Source: Planctomycetota bacterium
Lineage (GTDB): Bacteria; Planctomycetota; UBA8742; UBA2392
Assembly (NCBI GenBank): GCA_020638675.1
Contig: JACKID010000001.1
Coordinates: forward strand, 806,001 to 870,000
Reading direction: 5' to 3'
Length of the DNA stretch: 64,000 nt
The notes under the pieces were generated by a model. That model was not told the origin of the DNA, did not search any database, and worked only from the letters and a program-made list of their open reading frames with translations. The stretch's first letter is position 1. The number at the start of each line of letters is the position of its first letter. Position numbers and translations under genes: made by a program. Positions 61,910-64,000 of this stretch are shown here, in pieces.

Positions 61910-63373
61910 CTACGGCTTGAAGTGCTCGCGGAAGACATTGATGAGTGAACGCTCACGATGGAAATTGAGCCGTTCTAGTACGTCGTCGCCAGCCAAGAAC
62001 CTCACAGGCTGTTTGCGGTGCTTTTCTTCGAGTTTGGCAATGAGCGATCGTGCGTCGGGCGTGTAGTCAGTGGACGAAATGAACTCAAAGCGGCGTACAG
62101 GAGGTAGTTCGTCAGATCGCCCGATCCATTTCTTAATCTCGGGCAGTTTACTTCTTTCCCACAGTTCAATTTCCGGTGCGTCGACGAGGTTGCCTGCCGC
62201 GTTGCCCTTGCATTCTACACAGACCAGTTCTCGCCGGTCCTTGGCCTTAACGTCGACCTCGGCCAGCACCTGTCCGTGCTGACGAATCGGGAACCGGATG
62301 TCGATTGTATAGCCCCGTGACTTGTATAGATGCCCGACGATCAACTCCAACACCACGCCGCGCAAATTCAGTACGGCGCCTTCGATCTTTGCCATTCGCT
62401 CGATTAGCGAGAATAGTGACGCAGGGTCGTTCACCACCGCCGCGGCTGCGTTTTCGATTGATGCGACCAGTTGTTTCAGGTCTCTTGCGACTTCCTCGCC
62501 GAAGAGCACATTGGGGATGCACACTAGCGCGCCCTTCTTGCGGAGCAGCATGAGCGCGTCACCTTCTAGAAACTCTGCGACGAACATTGGCTGGAATCGG
62601 GTAGATCTATCCTGTGCTGCCAGCGAATCCCATTTCGATAGGAATGGGCTGAGGTCGTTCAATGTGATCGCCCGATCCAGTACCACGTCGCCGACGATGA
62701 ACCCGACCTTCTGCTGCCCTTTTACATAGTTGACCAAGCCCGACAGATAAGACGGGCCGACGATATCCCATGCAAACTGACCAAAGTTCGGTGGAGAACC
62801 TTGATTTCTTACTGCTAGGGTGCCTGTCGAAGACCAACCCAACTTGATGAGCCATGAGCGCATTGCGGAGAGCAGTATTCCCTCGGCTATTCGCACGGCT
62901 CGGGCGCGATGCGAGTACGCGTCGGCATCCCACAAGGCAACCATGGGCCCGTCACCAGGATCGATCTGTTCAATCAGCCCAAGGTCGCGAAGCTTGTCGC
63001 TGACTACCGTGTGAGGAATCTGTCCCTTCGCCGGCTTGATCGCGAGCCCGCTAGCAACGGTAAACTGATTTGCGGGGACAGAACCGCCTCTCGCGATCAA
63101 CCCCTGCAGGGCGCGCCCATACGCACTTCTTGACTGTATCAGTGCCGTAGAGAGGCTCTCCTTCCAAGAGTCCTTCCCGTATTGCCCGTCAAGAAACAGA
63201 AAGGCTTCGCGGTTTGGGAGTCTGAGTCCGGCCAAGCGTTTTACGCTTCCGCGCGCGCGACTAACCCTTTGCCGGGCCGCCGCTGGCGTTAGACCTTGGG
63301 CTACGAGAAGCTTGACTGGTTCGGAGGAAAGAGTAGGGCCGGTGCGCAGTATGAGTTTTTCAACACTGTCCAT
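61910..63373 (-). CDS. Nuclease-like protein: helical/winged N-terminus with PD-(D/E)XK-type C-terminus
   Basis: 487 residues. Residues ~15-55 and ~95-140 look like winged helices (AAARQRVSRARGSVKRLAGL, QIPHTVVSDKLRDLGLIEQI). The C-terminal third has the restriction-endonuclease pattern: a helix (LELIVGHLYKSRGYTIDIRF), then AEVDVKAKD and VCVECKG, giving D...E-x-K. No recognised family. The gene is clearly less GC-rich than its neighbours and stands alone with its own promoter, which suggests transfer. A role in DNA defence is possible but inferred only. Confidence 0.75.
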   Translation of the reverse strand: MDSVEKLILRTGPTLSSEPVKLLVAQGLTPAAARQRVSRARGSVKRLAGLRLPNREAFLFLDGQYGKDSWKESLSTALIQSRSAYGRALQGLIARGGSVPANQFTVASGLAIKPAKGQIPHTVVSDKLRDLGLIEQIDPGDGPMVALWDADAYSHRARAVRIAEGILLSAMRSWLIKLGWSSTGTLAVRNQGSPPNFGQFAWDIVGPSYLSGLVNYVKGQQKVGFIVGDVVLDRAITLNDLSPFLSKWDSLAAQDRSTRFQPMFVAEFLEGDALMLLRKKGALVCIPNVLFGEEVARDLKQLVASIENAAAAVVNDPASLFSLIERMAKIEGAVLNLRGVVLELIVGHLYKSRGYTIDIRFPIRQHGQVLAEVDVKAKDRRELVCVECKGNAAGNLVDAPEIELWERSKLPEIKKWIGRSDELPPVRRFEFISSTDYTPDARSLIAKLEEKHRKQPVRFLAGDDVLERLNFHRERSLINVFREHFKP

Positions 63374-63404
63374 CGCAATGTTCCACCTGCGTCACACCGC
63401 GATA

Positions 63405-63433
63405 TTTATAACCAAATACCTACAGGGCATCAA
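63405..63433 (-). promoter_or_regulatory. Near-consensus promoter of the nuclease-like gene
   Basis: On the minus strand TTGATG, 17-bp spacer, TATAAA; AGGTGG lies between it and the ATG at 63373. AT-rich unlike most of the window. Confidence 0.65.
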
Positions 63434-63548
63434 GCCAAATTTTCGCTACGCGTAAGTAAAGCAAACCAAAGTAGTTGTAGCAACACCTCGGTTGTGTCTG
63501 TCACAGGTGGTCTCACGCTGAGTTCTTGTTTTCGTGTCCCACACAGCT

Positions 63549-63646
63549 CACCGTGGTGACGTAGGCCATCGCGGTGTCGTCGGCTCGACTTCGCCAGGGC
63601 TTCATCGGACAGGCGGCGCAGCCGGTGAAGAGGCCGTGGCCTCCGG
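63549..63646 (-). pseudogene. Duplicated 3' scrap of the thiolase gene with an insertion
   Basis: Read on the minus strand it gives GGHGLFTGCAA, a ~30-nt insert, then DTAMAYV, against GGHGLFTGCAAGDTAMACV in the gene at 63824. No upstream thiolase sequence accompanies it. Confidence 0.75.
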
Positions 63647-63652
63647 CTATTT

Positions 63653-63796
63653 CGTGTTGTGGCCGTCCCGGCCGCATCCGGCGCGAGCGTCTCGCTCGCG
63701 CCAATATCCTGGGCGAGACGCCCGGGACGGGTGCAGGCACTCCCGGCGTCCGCCATGCGGACCCGGGTTCATTCGCTTTGCGAATCCCACAACACG
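63653..63796. repeat. Composite palindromic element 8
   Basis: Terminal inverted repeat CGTGTTGTGG (63653-63662) / CCACAACACG (63787-63796). Inner hairpins: GGCC-GTCCC-GGCC, GCGCGAGC-GTCTC-GCTCGCGC, GGGC-GAGAC-GCCC, ATTCGC-TTT-GCGAAT. It lies between the thiolase gene and its scrap. Confidence 0.8.
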
Positions 63797-63823
63797 CTGC
63801 GGGCAGGATGCCCACATCACGGG

Positions 63824-64000
63824 CTATCCCACCTTGATTACGCAGGCCATGGCGGTGTCGCCGGCGGCGCAGCCGGTGAAGAGGCCGTGGCCTCCGCCGC
63901 TTTGTGCCAGCTCTTCGATCATCTCGATGATTACTCGCATGCCTGTCGGGCCTTGCGGGTGGCCGTAGATCAGGGGGCTGCCGTTGTTGTTGAACTCTTC
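63824..64000 (-). CDS. Thiolase (acetyl-CoA acyltransferase), C-terminal end only
   Basis: 58 codons plus stop are inside the window; the rest lies beyond 64000. NGSPLIYGHPQGPTGMR holds the GHP catalytic-His motif and FTGCAAGDTAMACVIKV the C-terminal Cys motif of thiolases. It condenses or cleaves acyl-CoA. Whether it serves beta-oxidation or synthesis cannot be told from this fragment. Confidence 0.85.
   Translation of the reverse strand, partial: EEFNNNGSPLIYGHPQGPTGMRVIIEMIEELAQSGGGHGLFTGCAAGDTAMACVIKVG

Noticed and set aside
63549..63796. Insertion sequence at the thiolase end
   Set aside because: There are 10-bp terminal inverted repeats but only 144 bp between them, no transposase and no clear target duplication.

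Overview
The window is GC-rich, densely coded bacterial DNA. No rRNA, CRISPR array, prophage or transposase is visible. It looks most like Planctomycetota. The inference rests on the mix of secreted proteins with VCBS/FG-GAP, PA14, PKD, TIG and putative-Ig domains, a fused E1 alpha/beta dehydrogenase, HEAT/TPR exported proteins, DUF4139 pairs, an H1-like Lys/Ala/Pro tail, and many short palindromic repeats between genes. No marker gene fixes the phylum.

Layout. 1-7.9 kb: a partial VCBS surface protein divergent from an XRE-TPR regulator, HisN-type phosphatase, ArfB ribosome rescue factor, tRNA-Leu(CAA) and small membrane or lipoprotein genes. 8.1-11.4 kb: a fused 2-oxoacid dehydrogenase E1, an LRR protein with an in-frame stop, and a duplicated scrap of the E1 3' end. 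11.5-13.7 kb: a tandem duplication of a DUF4375 gene plus DinB gene. 13.8-23.4 kb: housekeeping and unknown genes (YedK/HMCES, PPK2, two more DinB proteins, two SRPBCC proteins of which one carries a histone-H1-like tail, two exported HEAT proteins). 23.5-41.6 kb: a secretome block with a PA14/TIG protein, a TPR protein, a lipoprotein of the protein-arginine deiminase (PAD) family, a clan GH-A-like glycosidase, two DUF4139 proteins, a double esterase and an Ig/propeller lipoprotein. 41.7-46.5 kb: a 1,590-residue regulator ending in a sigma-54-activator-like AAA+ domain and a winged helix. 46.7-49.7 kb: a cbb3 oxidase operon with a fused triheme CcoO-CcoP. 49.8-57.3 kb: an opposing operon (propeller lipoprotein, purple acid phosphatase, membrane protein, ArnT/GT39) and a divergent pair (LAB_N protein, GT2) that together look like an envelope-glycolipid module. 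57.4-64 kb: DEAD-box helicase, Fur/PerR-katG peroxide defence, a PD-(D/E)XK nuclease-like protein in more AT-rich DNA, and the 3' end of a thiolase gene.

The signal that the genes do not explain is a dispersed family of composite palindromes. Their stems vary but stay paired, while the loops come from a few fixed words (TTCCA/TGGAA, GTCTC/GAGAC, GTCCC/GGGAC, ATCC, TTCT). They sit at or just after stop codons, sometimes supply the stop codons, and in two genes are read in frame. Fragments of gene 3' ends (E1, thiolase) lie beside such elements. A second pattern is the placing of a -10-like hexamer exactly 6-7 nt before about ten start codons, which suggests leaderless transcripts.
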